Positions 6,635 to 12,961 of a stretch of DNA of 16,989 bases are shown one piece after another. Source of the DNA: an uncultured Alistipes sp. (GTDB lineage: Bacteria; Bacteroidota; Bacteroidia; Bacteroidales; Rikenellaceae); the NCBI GenBank assembly GCA_937899895.1, contig CALBQR010000035.1:1-16989 (forward strand). The letters are read 5' to 3'. Within the stretch, counting starts at the first letter, position 1; each line of letters opens with the position of its first letter. The position numbers were made by a program, and so were the translations under genes. A model generated the notes under the pieces. It did no database searches and was not told the DNA's origin. It was given only the letters and a program-made list of their open reading frames with translations.

Positions 6635-7552
6635 ATGAGTATCGAACAGCATTTTATTCCGACCATAACAAACGAACAGACAGCCGAACTGCCTGCAATT
6701 CGTTTTGAGGGTGAGGTACAAATTGTCGATACCGAAGCGCAACTCAACGAGGCGTGTGAATACCTTTCGCAACATTCGGTTATCGGTTTCGATACCGAGA
6801 CTCGCCCCTCGTTCAAGGCGGGCGTTACAAATCGTGTTGCGCTCATTCAGCTATCGACCAAAGAGCGTTGCTACCTGATTCGATTGTGCCGAATGAAGTT
6901 CGGTCGTCAGTTACAGGATCTGCTTGAAAATCGAGAGGTAAAGAAGGTCGGTGCCGATGTGGCAGGCGACATTCGTTCGCTCGGTCAATTGCGACACATC
7001 CGTCCGGAGGGTTTTATTGATCTGCAAACGATTGCTCCGCAATGGGGCATCGAGGAGAAAAGTCTGCGCAAACTCTCGGCCATTGTGCTCGGCAAACGTG
7101 TATCGAAGGCGCAACGATTGAGCAATTGGGAGGCCGTTCAGCTGACCGAGCAGCAGATCGCCTACGCTGCGACTGACGCTTGGGTATGTTTAGAGATTCT
7201 TTCGGCCCTCGATTCTGTTCCCAAAACAGATCCCGAAGCAGGTAAAGCGATTGCTGTCCCCAATGAGAAGCCCTCGAAGCGCACAAAAAACCGTTTCCGA
7301 AAATCTGCATCAAAACAGCCGATAAGCACAGAGGGCGCGGAGATACAACCCCAAGCGACAAAGACGAATAAAGAGCGTAGCGAAAGCAACACAAATAAGG
7401 CGACTACCGAAAACAAAGCCCACTCGCACCGCCGCCCGTTCCGCCGCCGCAGACCGACAGGCAACAGACCTACCGAAAACGGTTCGGCAAACAACAAGCC
7501 TGCAAACAACAGACCGTCAGGCAAGACTAACAACAACGAAACAAAAGAGTAA
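6635..7552 (+). CDS. 3'-5' exonuclease, DEDDy family (WRN/RNase D type), with basic disordered tail (305 aa)
   Basis: Residues ~25-195 are a DnaQ-like 3'-5' exonuclease domain of the RNase D/WRN-exo class. Catalytic acids are visible: Asp53 and Glu55 in GFDTET, Asp112 in AGDIRSL, and Tyr177/Asp181 in YAATDAW, which makes it DEDDy. It degrades DNA or RNA from 3' ends; the true substrate is not decided by the sequence. Residues ~205-305 are low-complexity, rich in Lys, Arg, Asn, Thr and Pro, with a HRRPFRRRRPTGNRP block, and probably bind nucleic acid unspecifically. The ATG at 6635 is preferred over a TTG 21 nt upstream, which lies inside the promoter-like element. It starts 23 nt after recQ and ends 5 nt before the RlmI-like gene, so coexpression is likely. 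In WRN the same two activities are in one chain. Confidence 0.9.
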   Translation: MSIEQHFIPTITNEQTAELPAIRFEGEVQIVDTEAQLNEACEYLSQHSVIGFDTETRPSFKAGVTNRVALIQLSTKERCYLIRLCRMKFGRQLQDLLENREVKKVGADVAGDIRSLGQLRHIRPEGFIDLQTIAPQWGIEEKSLRKLSAIVLGKRVSKAQRLSNWEAVQLTEQQIAYAATDAWVCLEILSALDSVPKTDPEAGKAIAVPNEKPSKRTKNRFRKSASKQPISTEGAEIQPQATKTNKERSESNTNKATTENKAHSHRRPFRRRRPTGNRPTENGSANNKPANNRPSGKTNNNETKE

Positions 7553-7557
7553 AAGAT

Positions 7558-8754
7558 ATGTACGCGCAAATTTTTCTGAAACGAGGCAAGGAGGAGTCGC
7601 TCCTGCGTCGCCACCCTTGGATCTTCTCCGGTGCGATCGAGTATATTCGCTCGGAACGCGATCGAATAACCGAAGGCGAGATTGTCGATGTTCATACCAA
7701 AAGCGGAGACTTCATCGCTCGCGGCCACTACCAGATCGGTTCGATTGCCGTCCGCGTACTCACATTCGAGCAAGTTGAGATCGATCAGGCGTGGTGGAAC
7801 GAGCGTATAGCTACGGCTTACGATGTTCGTCGCTCGCTCGATCTGACCGAGAACGAGCAGACCACCTGCTACCGCCTGATTCACGGCGAGGGCGATTCGT
7901 TGCCGGGTTTAGTGGTTGATATTTATGGTACGACAGCCGTTGTGCAGTGCCATAGCGTCGGTATGTATCGCTCGCGCAAGCAGATCGCCGAGGCTATTCG
8001 CGTGGTCTATGGCGACCGCATCAGCGCAATCTACGACAAGAGTTCGCAGACCGTACCCTTTAAGGCTGGACTCGATGCGGTTGATTCATATCTGTTAGGA
8101 TCGTCGGAGAACCCTTCACAGGAGGTGCTCGAAAATGGCAACCGCTTCAATGTGAATTGGGAGAAGGGTCAGAAGACCGGCTTCTTCATCGACCAGCGCG
8201 CCAACCGCGAGCTTGTGCGCCACTACGCCAAAGGTCGCACCGTGCTCAATACATTCTGCTACACGGGCGGTTTCTCGGTCTATGCTATGGCGGGCGGAGC
8301 CAAAGAGGTGATTTCGGTCGATAGCTCGGAGCGCGCCGTACAGCTCGCCGACGAGAATATGCGTCTGAATTTTGGCGAAGATGTACGCCACACGTCGGCT
8401 GCGGTCGATGCCTTTGAGTATCTGCACAATATCGGCGATAAGTTCGATATGATTATTCTCGATCCTCCTGCATTTGCAAAGCACCACAAGGTGCTCGGCA
8501 ACGCTATGCAAGGCTATAAAAAGCTGAATGCCCGCGCTTTGGCGCAAATCAAGAGTGGCGGTATCCTTTTTACGTTCAGCTGCTCGCAGGCCGTTAGCAA
8601 GGAACTTTTCCGCACGACCGTTTTCTCGGCTGCCGCAATCGCTGGTCGCCGCGTACGTATTCTGCATCAGCTGACACAGCCTGCCGACCACCCGATCAAT
8701 ATCTACCACCCCGAAGGCGAATACTTGAAGGGTTTGGTACTCTATGTCGAATAA
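7558..8754 (+). CDS. RlmI-like class I SAM-dependent 23S rRNA methyltransferase (398 aa)
   Basis: Resembles E. coli RlmI, which makes m5C1962 in 23S rRNA, and has the same length. An N-terminal PUA-like RNA-binding domain (1-~75, with LLRRHPWIFSGAI) is followed by a middle EEHD-type region and a Rossmann methyltransferase domain. Motifs: GFFIDQRANR (208-217), SAM-binding NTFCYTGGFS (231-240), acidic VDSSERA (254-260), DPPAFAK (302-308) and FSCSQ (340-344) with Cys342, the likely catalytic residue for C5 methylation. It begins 5 nt after the exonuclease stop, so the two genes are almost certainly translated from one mRNA. The exact target base is inferred from family membership. Confidence 0.9.
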   Translation: MYAQIFLKRGKEESLLRRHPWIFSGAIEYIRSERDRITEGEIVDVHTKSGDFIARGHYQIGSIAVRVLTFEQVEIDQAWWNERIATAYDVRRSLDLTENEQTTCYRLIHGEGDSLPGLVVDIYGTTAVVQCHSVGMYRSRKQIAEAIRVVYGDRISAIYDKSSQTVPFKAGLDAVDSYLLGSSENPSQEVLENGNRFNVNWEKGQKTGFFIDQRANRELVRHYAKGRTVLNTFCYTGGFSVYAMAGGAKEVISVDSSERAVQLADENMRLNFGEDVRHTSAAVDAFEYLHNIGDKFDMIILDPPAFAKHHKVLGNAMQGYKKLNARALAQIKSGGILFTFSCSQAVSKELFRTTVFSAAAIAGRRVRILHQLTQPADHPINIYHPEGEYLKGLVLYVE

Positions 8755-8775
8755 CGAAACAAAAAAACGAGAGCT

Positions 8776-9588
8776 ATGAAGATGTCCGCGAAAAAGGCTG
8801 TTGCCGACCTCTACACCTCGATTGCGAGCCGCCCTGCATTGCAGTCGCTACACGCTGCGATGCTTAAATTCACGCTCTATGCAATGGGCATCGGATACTC
8901 GGAGCATAGCGATCGAAATGGCGAACGTCGCTGGCTGAATGAGTTAAGTGGTCGCTTGGCAGAGTTGTCGCGTCGCGCTGTGATCTTCGACGTGGGAGCC
9001 AATGTTGGCGACTACGCCCACGAGGTGAGCGAGGTCTTCGGTACACGAGCCGAGATCCACTGCTTCGAGCCCTCGCGTGCGACATTTGAGGAGCTTTCAA
9101 GGCGCACCGCAGGCATCGACGGCATAGTCCTGAACCAGCTGGGCGTGGGCAGTTCTACCACAACGGCAACGCTCTATACCGATGGCGACGGATCGACCCT
9201 TGCCTCGCTCTATCCGCGTGATCTTGAACGTTTTGACCGCACGATGGATCAAACCGAAAGCATCGAATTGGTGTCAGTCGATGACTATTGCCACAGCCAT
9301 TCGATCGAGCGTATCGACCTGCTCAAATTGGATATCGAGGGCAACGAGTTGGAGGCCCTGCGCGGCGCAAGTAAGATGATCGACGAGGGTCGCATCGACT
9401 ATATCCAGCTCGAATTTGGAGCTACGACGCTGGCCGCCCGCGTATCATTCCACGACATTTGGACACTGCTCTCGCCCCGATTCGAGATATATCGCATTCT
9501 CAAACACGGTCTGCATCCGATTCGTCGTTATGAGGAGTCGTGCGAAATATTTATGTACCAAAATTTGGTGGCCATTCGTCGAAAATAG
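8776..9588 (+). CDS. FkbM-family methyltransferase (270 aa)
   Basis: A class I SAM-dependent methyltransferase. FDVGANVGDY (71-80) is the SAM-binding loop, HCFEPS (95-100) holds the acidic ribose-binding position, and LLKLDIEGNELEALRGA (182-198) plus a following LEFG are the FkbM signature. FkbM proteins O-methylate sugars, polyketides or other small molecules. There is no glycan or secondary-metabolite cluster nearby, so the substrate is unknown. It lies 21 nt after the RlmI-like gene and 15 nt before the helix-hairpin-helix gene, in the same apparent operon. The start has a weak GAGAGC upstream. Confidence 0.88.
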   Translation: MKMSAKKAVADLYTSIASRPALQSLHAAMLKFTLYAMGIGYSEHSDRNGERRWLNELSGRLAELSRRAVIFDVGANVGDYAHEVSEVFGTRAEIHCFEPSRATFEELSRRTAGIDGIVLNQLGVGSSTTTATLYTDGDGSTLASLYPRDLERFDRTMDQTESIELVSVDDYCHSHSIERIDLLKLDIEGNELEALRGASKMIDEGRIDYIQLEFGATTLAARVSFHDIWTLLSPRFEIYRILKHGLHPIRRYEESCEIFMYQNLVAIRRK

Positions 9589-9603
9589 CCTTCGCCACGA
9601 GCG

Positions 9604-10722
9604 ATGAAACGATTGCGTAAAATATTTACTTCTAACGAATTTCGAGGGGCCTTGATCTTAATCCCTTCGTTGATTGTTTGTAGTATCGTATTACGTCGAG
9701 CACTCGATCCCGGCTACACACCACACCCACCGTATGAGGCTGCATCACTGATTGACAGCCTAAACACACATCACAGATACCCAAATGACGTCAAAGGTGA
9801 TTCGCTCTTTGTCTTCGATCCCAATACCATTGATTTCCACTCGCTGCTCGCATTAGGATTTTCGCGCAACGAGGCTCTCGGCATTATCAAATATCGCACT
9901 CGTGGCAAACGCTTCGAGATCAAAGAGGATCTGGCTTCGTGCTACACCGTGAGCAAAGAGATGTATCGCCGCTTGGAGCCTTATATCTCTATTGGTGAGG
10001 AGTTTGCGTTAAAACCCTTCGAGACCAAAGAGTATCCCGCATACCACTACGACACCTCGCGCCGCAAGGCCCGCCGCACACGCGACACATTGGCCTTAAC
10101 TCCATTTCGACTCGACACGGCTTCGGTCGGCTATCTCTCGAAAATCGGATTCTCGACACGTCAAGCCGAGGTACTCGTCAAATACAGAGATATACGCGGA
10201 GGTCTGCGAACAATTGATGAACTTGCAGAGTGCTACGTAGTTAGCGAGGAGATGCTGGTGCGACTGCAACCATACCTGCTCTTTGACGAGCCAAGAGAAG
10301 ATGATCCGCAATCCGTTGAACTCAATCGCGCCGACTCGACAGCATTGGTTTCGATTCGCGGTATCGGGGCAAAGAGCGCAATGGCAATCATCGACTACCG
10401 CCGCAGGCTCGGCGGATTCCACCGTTTGGAGCAATTGAGCGAAGTTCGGGGCATCACCGAACGAAATTATGAGCTAATTGTGCAACAAATTTGGTGTGAT
10501 AGTTGTGAAATTCAAAAAATTAGTATTAACTTTGCGCCCGCTGAAGAGTTGGCTGGTCATCCGTATCTACCACCTGCGGCATTAAGAAAGTTACTGAAAA
10601 CAAGACAATTGAAAGGAGGTTGGACAACAATCGGAGAACTGATAGAGGATAAAATATTTACCGAGGATGAGGCCGCACGCATTGCGCCCTATCTCCGATT
10701 CGATGTGCAACAGCCCAAGTAA
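9604..10722 (+). CDS. Membrane-anchored ComEA-like protein with four helix-hairpin-helix repeats (372 aa)
   Basis: One N-terminal hydrophobic segment (about 14-30, FRGALILIPSLIVCSIVL) follows a basic start, giving a single anchor with the rest outside the cytoplasm. The remainder holds four repeats of ~60 residues: 72-130, 168-227, 238-297 and 307-366. Repeats 1 and 2 share GFSRNEALGIIKYR/GFSTRQAEVLVKYR and CYxVSxEMxxRLxPY. Repeat 3 has the most classical helix-hairpin-helix, IRGIGAKSAMAIIDYR. Repeat 4 is the most diverged. ComEA proteins bind double-stranded DNA during uptake, which is the closest analogy, but no other competence gene is present and a structural or protein-binding role is also possible. 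Last gene of the recQ-exonuclease-rlmI-fkbM run. Confidence 0.82.
   Translation: MKRLRKIFTSNEFRGALILIPSLIVCSIVLRRALDPGYTPHPPYEAASLIDSLNTHHRYPNDVKGDSLFVFDPNTIDFHSLLALGFSRNEALGIIKYRTRGKRFEIKEDLASCYTVSKEMYRRLEPYISIGEEFALKPFETKEYPAYHYDTSRRKARRTRDTLALTPFRLDTASVGYLSKIGFSTRQAEVLVKYRDIRGGLRTIDELAECYVVSEEMLVRLQPYLLFDEPREDDPQSVELNRADSTALVSIRGIGAKSAMAIIDYRRRLGGFHRLEQLSEVRGITERNYELIVQQIWCDSCEIQKISINFAPAEELAGHPYLPPAALRKLLKTRQLKGGWTTIGELIEDKIFTEDEAARIAPYLRFDVQQPK
10503..10534 (+). promoter_or_regulatory. Promoter-like element inside the helix-hairpin-helix gene
   Basis: TTG (10503-10505) and a perfect -7 TAACTTTG (10527-10534) separated by 21 nt, within codons of repeat 3-4. It lies about 300 bp before rpsU, whose immediate upstream DNA shows no TAnnTTTG match, so it may drive rpsU. 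Confidence 0.4.
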
Positions 10723-10766
10723 CTGCAAAAGATCAGAGTGTCGGCAAGGCCGCGCGAGATCCCGCC

Positions 10767-10790
10767 GATGGTCGGATAACCATCTTAAAA
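10767..10790 (+). terminator. Weak hairpin after the helix-hairpin-helix gene
   Basis: GATGGT (10767-10772) / ACCATC (10779-10784) with a 6-nt loop and only a TTAAAATT tail. Could be an inefficient terminator or part of the rpsU leader. Confidence 0.35.
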
Positions 10791-10835
10791 TTAAATAATT
10801 ACAATAAGAATAAACAATAAAAAAATTTTACCACA

Positions 10836-11027
10836 ATGATTATTATGCCTGTAAAAGAGGGCGAGAACATCGAGCGCGCTCTCAAAAAGTTTAAGAGAAA
10901 GTATGAGCGTACCGGCGTTTTGAAGGAGCTTCGTCGCCGTCAGTACTTCACCAAGCCTTCGATCGCAAAGCGCGAGGCTATGCAGCACGCTATCTACGTA
11001 GAGCAGTTGCAGCGCGACGAGGAGTAG
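10836..11027 (+). CDS. rpsU: 30S ribosomal protein S21
   Basis: A 63-residue basic protein of Bacteroidetes S21 type: MIIMPVKEGENIERALKKFK, then the conserved KxERTGVLKELRRRQYF block and a C-terminal helix ending QLQRDEE. S21 sits near the anti-Shine-Dalgarno end of 16S rRNA and influences initiation. The first ATG (10836) is preferred over the Met three codons later because homologues begin with the same MIxxPVKEGE pattern. No strong ribosome binding site is visible. The upstream 40 nt are almost pure A/T, which may help initiation. Followed by its own terminator. Confidence 0.96.
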   Translation: MIIMPVKEGENIERALKKFKRKYERTGVLKELRRRQYFTKPSIAKREAMQHAIYVEQLQRDEE

Positions 11028-11049
11028 TACTACGTTCTCAAATCGATAG

Positions 11050-11087
11050 AAACGACCTGTTCCCTTTGGGGGCGGGTCGTTTTGTTT
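11050..11087 (+). terminator. Rho-independent terminator of rpsU
   Basis: AAACGACC (11050-11057) pairs with GGTCGTTT (11075-11082), with an inner CCC/GGG stem and a T-rich tail (TTTTGTTTT). Confidence 0.85.
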
Positions 11088-11153
11088 TCGGGGAGGCATT
11101 ATGCGGCGAAAAATAGAAACAATCCGATAATTTTAGACGGAAGTGCCAAATTA

Positions 11154-11185
11154 TTTGGAGGTTTCGCATTTTATTCGTAATTTCG
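11154..11185 (+). promoter_or_regulatory. Promoter of the DUF4332 gene
   Basis: -33 TTTG (11154-11157), then 20 nt, then TAATTTCG (11178-11185), which has one mismatch to TAnnTTTG. About 35 nt before the ATG. Confidence 0.5.
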
Positions 11186-11220
11186 AGACCAGAATTAACA
11201 CTTAAATACTTAATACTGTT

Positions 11221-11628
11221 ATGGCATACAAAATTATCGACATTGAGGGCGTAGGCGAAGTCTATGCTGAAAAACTCATCGCAGCAGGCATCAATACCCC
11301 CGCACAGTTGCTCGAAAAGTGCGCTGCACCCAAGGGCCGCAAGGAGCTCGCAGAGCAGACCGGTATCGCTGATAAGCTGATCCTGAAATGGACCAACCAC
11401 GCTGACCTGTTCCGTATTCACGGTGTAGGTCCCCAGTTCTCGGAGCTGTTGGAGGCTGCCGGCGTTGATACCGTTAAGGAGCTGTCGCACCGCGTTCCCG
11501 CTAACCTCGTTGCAAAGATGGAGGAGGTTAATGCAGAGAAGAACCTGGTAGGCCGCGTGCCTTCGGTTAAGGAGGTTGAGAAGATGGTTGCCGAGGCAAA
11601 GACTCTGCCCGCTACTATGACCTACTAA
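11221..11628 (+). CDS. DUF4332 helix-hairpin-helix protein (135 aa)
   Basis: A soluble 135-residue protein with two helix-hairpin-helix cores, IEGVGEVYAEKL (8-19) and IHGVGPQFSELL (66-77). This is the arrangement of DUF4332 proteins, which resemble the helix-hairpin-helix modules of DNA-binding enzymes. No enzymatic motif or signal peptide. The pattern GVG followed by a helix suggests sequence-independent nucleic acid binding, but no function has been firmly assigned that I know of. Codon use looks strongly restricted (GAG, AAG, GTT, GCT/GCA dominate), as in the ribosomal protein genes here, which hints at high expression. Monocistronic, with its own promoter and terminator. Confidence 0.82.
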   Translation: MAYKIIDIEGVGEVYAEKLIAAGINTPAQLLEKCAAPKGRKELAEQTGIADKLILKWTNHADLFRIHGVGPQFSELLEAAGVDTVKELSHRVPANLVAKMEEVNAEKNLVGRVPSVKEVEKMVAEAKTLPATMTY

Positions 11629-11656
11629 TCAATAGCTGAAAACGCTAAACGAAAAG

Positions 11657-11682
11657 ACCTCGCCTGAAAGCGAGGTTTTTTT
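11657..11682 (+). terminator. Rho-independent terminator of the DUF4332 gene
   Basis: ACCTCGC (11657-11663) / GCGAGGT (11670-11676), 6-nt loop, followed by a run of seven Ts. Confidence 0.92.
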
Positions 11683-11715
11683 GTAATGTCGCAGATTTTA
11701 TATTCGATAATTTCC

Positions 11716-11723
11716 TATTTTTG
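11716..11723 (+). promoter_or_regulatory. -7 element of the second YiiX-like gene
   Basis: TATTTTTG, a perfect TAnnTTTG match, 67 nt before the ATG. No TTTG at -33. Confidence 0.5.
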
Positions 11724-11790
11724 TAGAAACATTTCGCGAGCGAATATGACTGACAATGGATGATGAAGATCGATAAAACATAGTGATTTT

Positions 11791-12834
11791 ATGAAGAAGA
11801 TATTTCTAATTTTAGCTATCATAGTGGTAGCAGTAGCACTGCCATTCAGTCCTATGTTGATTGAGATGGCAACAGTTCAATCGCATCCTATCGAAGAGAT
11901 TGTCAAAGAGGGCGATGTGATATTTCAAACCTCACAATCTCAGCAGTCGCCACTAATACAGATCGCCACACGCTCACATATTACCCATTGTGGCATAGTG
12001 GTAATTAAGAATGGTAAGCCTTATGTTCTTGAAACACTGAAGACTTTAGTCCTCACACCATTGGACAAGTTTGTTACTCGTGGCAAGGATGGTAAATATT
12101 GGCTAAAACGTTCCAATAGGGAGAATATCAAAATCGAATATGCACACTACTTGGGAAAGCCTTACGACTTGGCATTTAGCTTCGACAATAACACATACTA
12201 CTGCTCGGAGTTGGTCTACGACATCTATAAGAATCAACTTGGCATAGAACTTTGCGAACCTAAGCAGATTAGCGATTATTTGGTTTTGGGCATTGATAAG
12301 TTGGATAAGATAAAGAGTGAGATGAAACGCCGAGGCATCACCAATGAGCAATATGCCGTAGCTCCTGTGGATGTGTTCAGATCGGACAAATTGAAGATGG
12401 TAAAAAAAGAGCCCCAAAATCTGCACGCAAATCGCAACATTAGTCCGACAGAGGTAAGCTGTGTGCGATTTGCATATATGCCAATGGGGGCTACAACGCA
12501 GTTTCCCATTGAAACATCTAACGACCTGCTACGTAGTCCACATAAAGACACACTCATTTACGATCGGAAGATTATCAGTCAATATGTGTCAAACATCAAC
12601 GAGTTGCGCCCCACCTCACAAAAGCACGTAAAAGATTTCCGCATTGTCTCGTATTTGGAGTTTGCAAATACAGATAAACGAGTGTTTATTAGTACCGATG
12701 ACTACGCTGACATCTACGTCAATGGCCGACGTATGCTCCCCGATTCTGCGTTTGTCGAATATCTCAATCAGCTACTGAATCGCCGTCGAGATGTGTCGTT
12801 CGAGGAGATGCGGGAGAGTTGGAATGTAGAATAA
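11791..12834 (+). CDS. YiiX-like permuted papain-fold hydrolase with extra C-terminal domain (347 aa)
   Basis: An N-terminal hydrophobic segment (3-24) without a lipobox Cys is followed by a YiiX/NlpC-P60-like permuted cysteine hydrolase domain (about 38-165). GDVIF lies at 41-45, His66 in SHITHCGIV, Glu81 in VLETL, and Cys138 in YYCSELVYDIY, preceded by GKPYDLAFSFDNN. The layout repeats that of the lipoprotein at 659. Residues ~215-347 are an additional region that I do not recognise. It contains RVFISTDDYADIYVNGRRM (297-315), which looks like beta strands of a small sandwich. The DNA is visibly more AT-rich than neighbouring genes and its codon use differs, suggesting transfer or weak expression. 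Likely anchored in the inner membrane or exported; the substrate is unknown. No clear terminator follows. Confidence 0.8.
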   Translation: MKKIFLILAIIVVAVALPFSPMLIEMATVQSHPIEEIVKEGDVIFQTSQSQQSPLIQIATRSHITHCGIVVIKNGKPYVLETLKTLVLTPLDKFVTRGKDGKYWLKRSNRENIKIEYAHYLGKPYDLAFSFDNNTYYCSELVYDIYKNQLGIELCEPKQISDYLVLGIDKLDKIKSEMKRRGITNEQYAVAPVDVFRSDKLKMVKKEPQNLHANRNISPTEVSCVRFAYMPMGATTQFPIETSNDLLRSPHKDTLIYDRKIISQYVSNINELRPTSQKHVKDFRIVSYLEFANTDKRVFISTDDYADIYVNGRRMLPDSAFVEYLNQLLNRRRDVSFEEMRESWNVE

Positions 12835-12888
12835 TCGAAGTAAATTATCTATTTCTTGCGCTCTACGTGCGGAATGTGTCGGCTAATA

Positions 12889-12919
12889 TTGTGATTTCGG
12901 ATAGTTTATCGTATCTTTG
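12889..12919 (+). promoter_or_regulatory. Promoter of dsbD
   Basis: -33 TTG (12889-12891) and a perfect -7 TATCTTTG (12912-12919), 20 nt apart. The ATG follows 42 nt later. Confidence 0.7.
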
Positions 12920-12961
12920 CGAACGTGAAATTTTGCACAAAAATTAAAAACATTCAAATAT

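Noticed and set aside
7162..7884. 240-codon antisense frame spanning the exonuclease/RlmI-like junction
   Set aside because: It overlaps two well-supported genes, and its Leu/Val-rich low-complexity part mirrors the basic tail of the exonuclease.
4683..10722. Defence island reading of the recQ-exonuclease-methyltransferase run
   Set aside because: The methyltransferases are RlmI-like and FkbM-like, not DNA modification enzymes. No restriction, toxin or effector gene and no mobile element borders it, so it fits housekeeping functions better.
10723..10800. tRNA or other structured RNA gene before rpsU
   Set aside because: Several short pairings exist, but no cloverleaf, T-loop GTTCRA or acceptor stem could be assembled.
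11791..12834. Duplicate of the 659-1315 gene by recent local duplication
   Set aside because: Only the catalytic motifs are shared. Length, anchoring, base composition and C-terminus differ, so they are distant paralogues or independently acquired.
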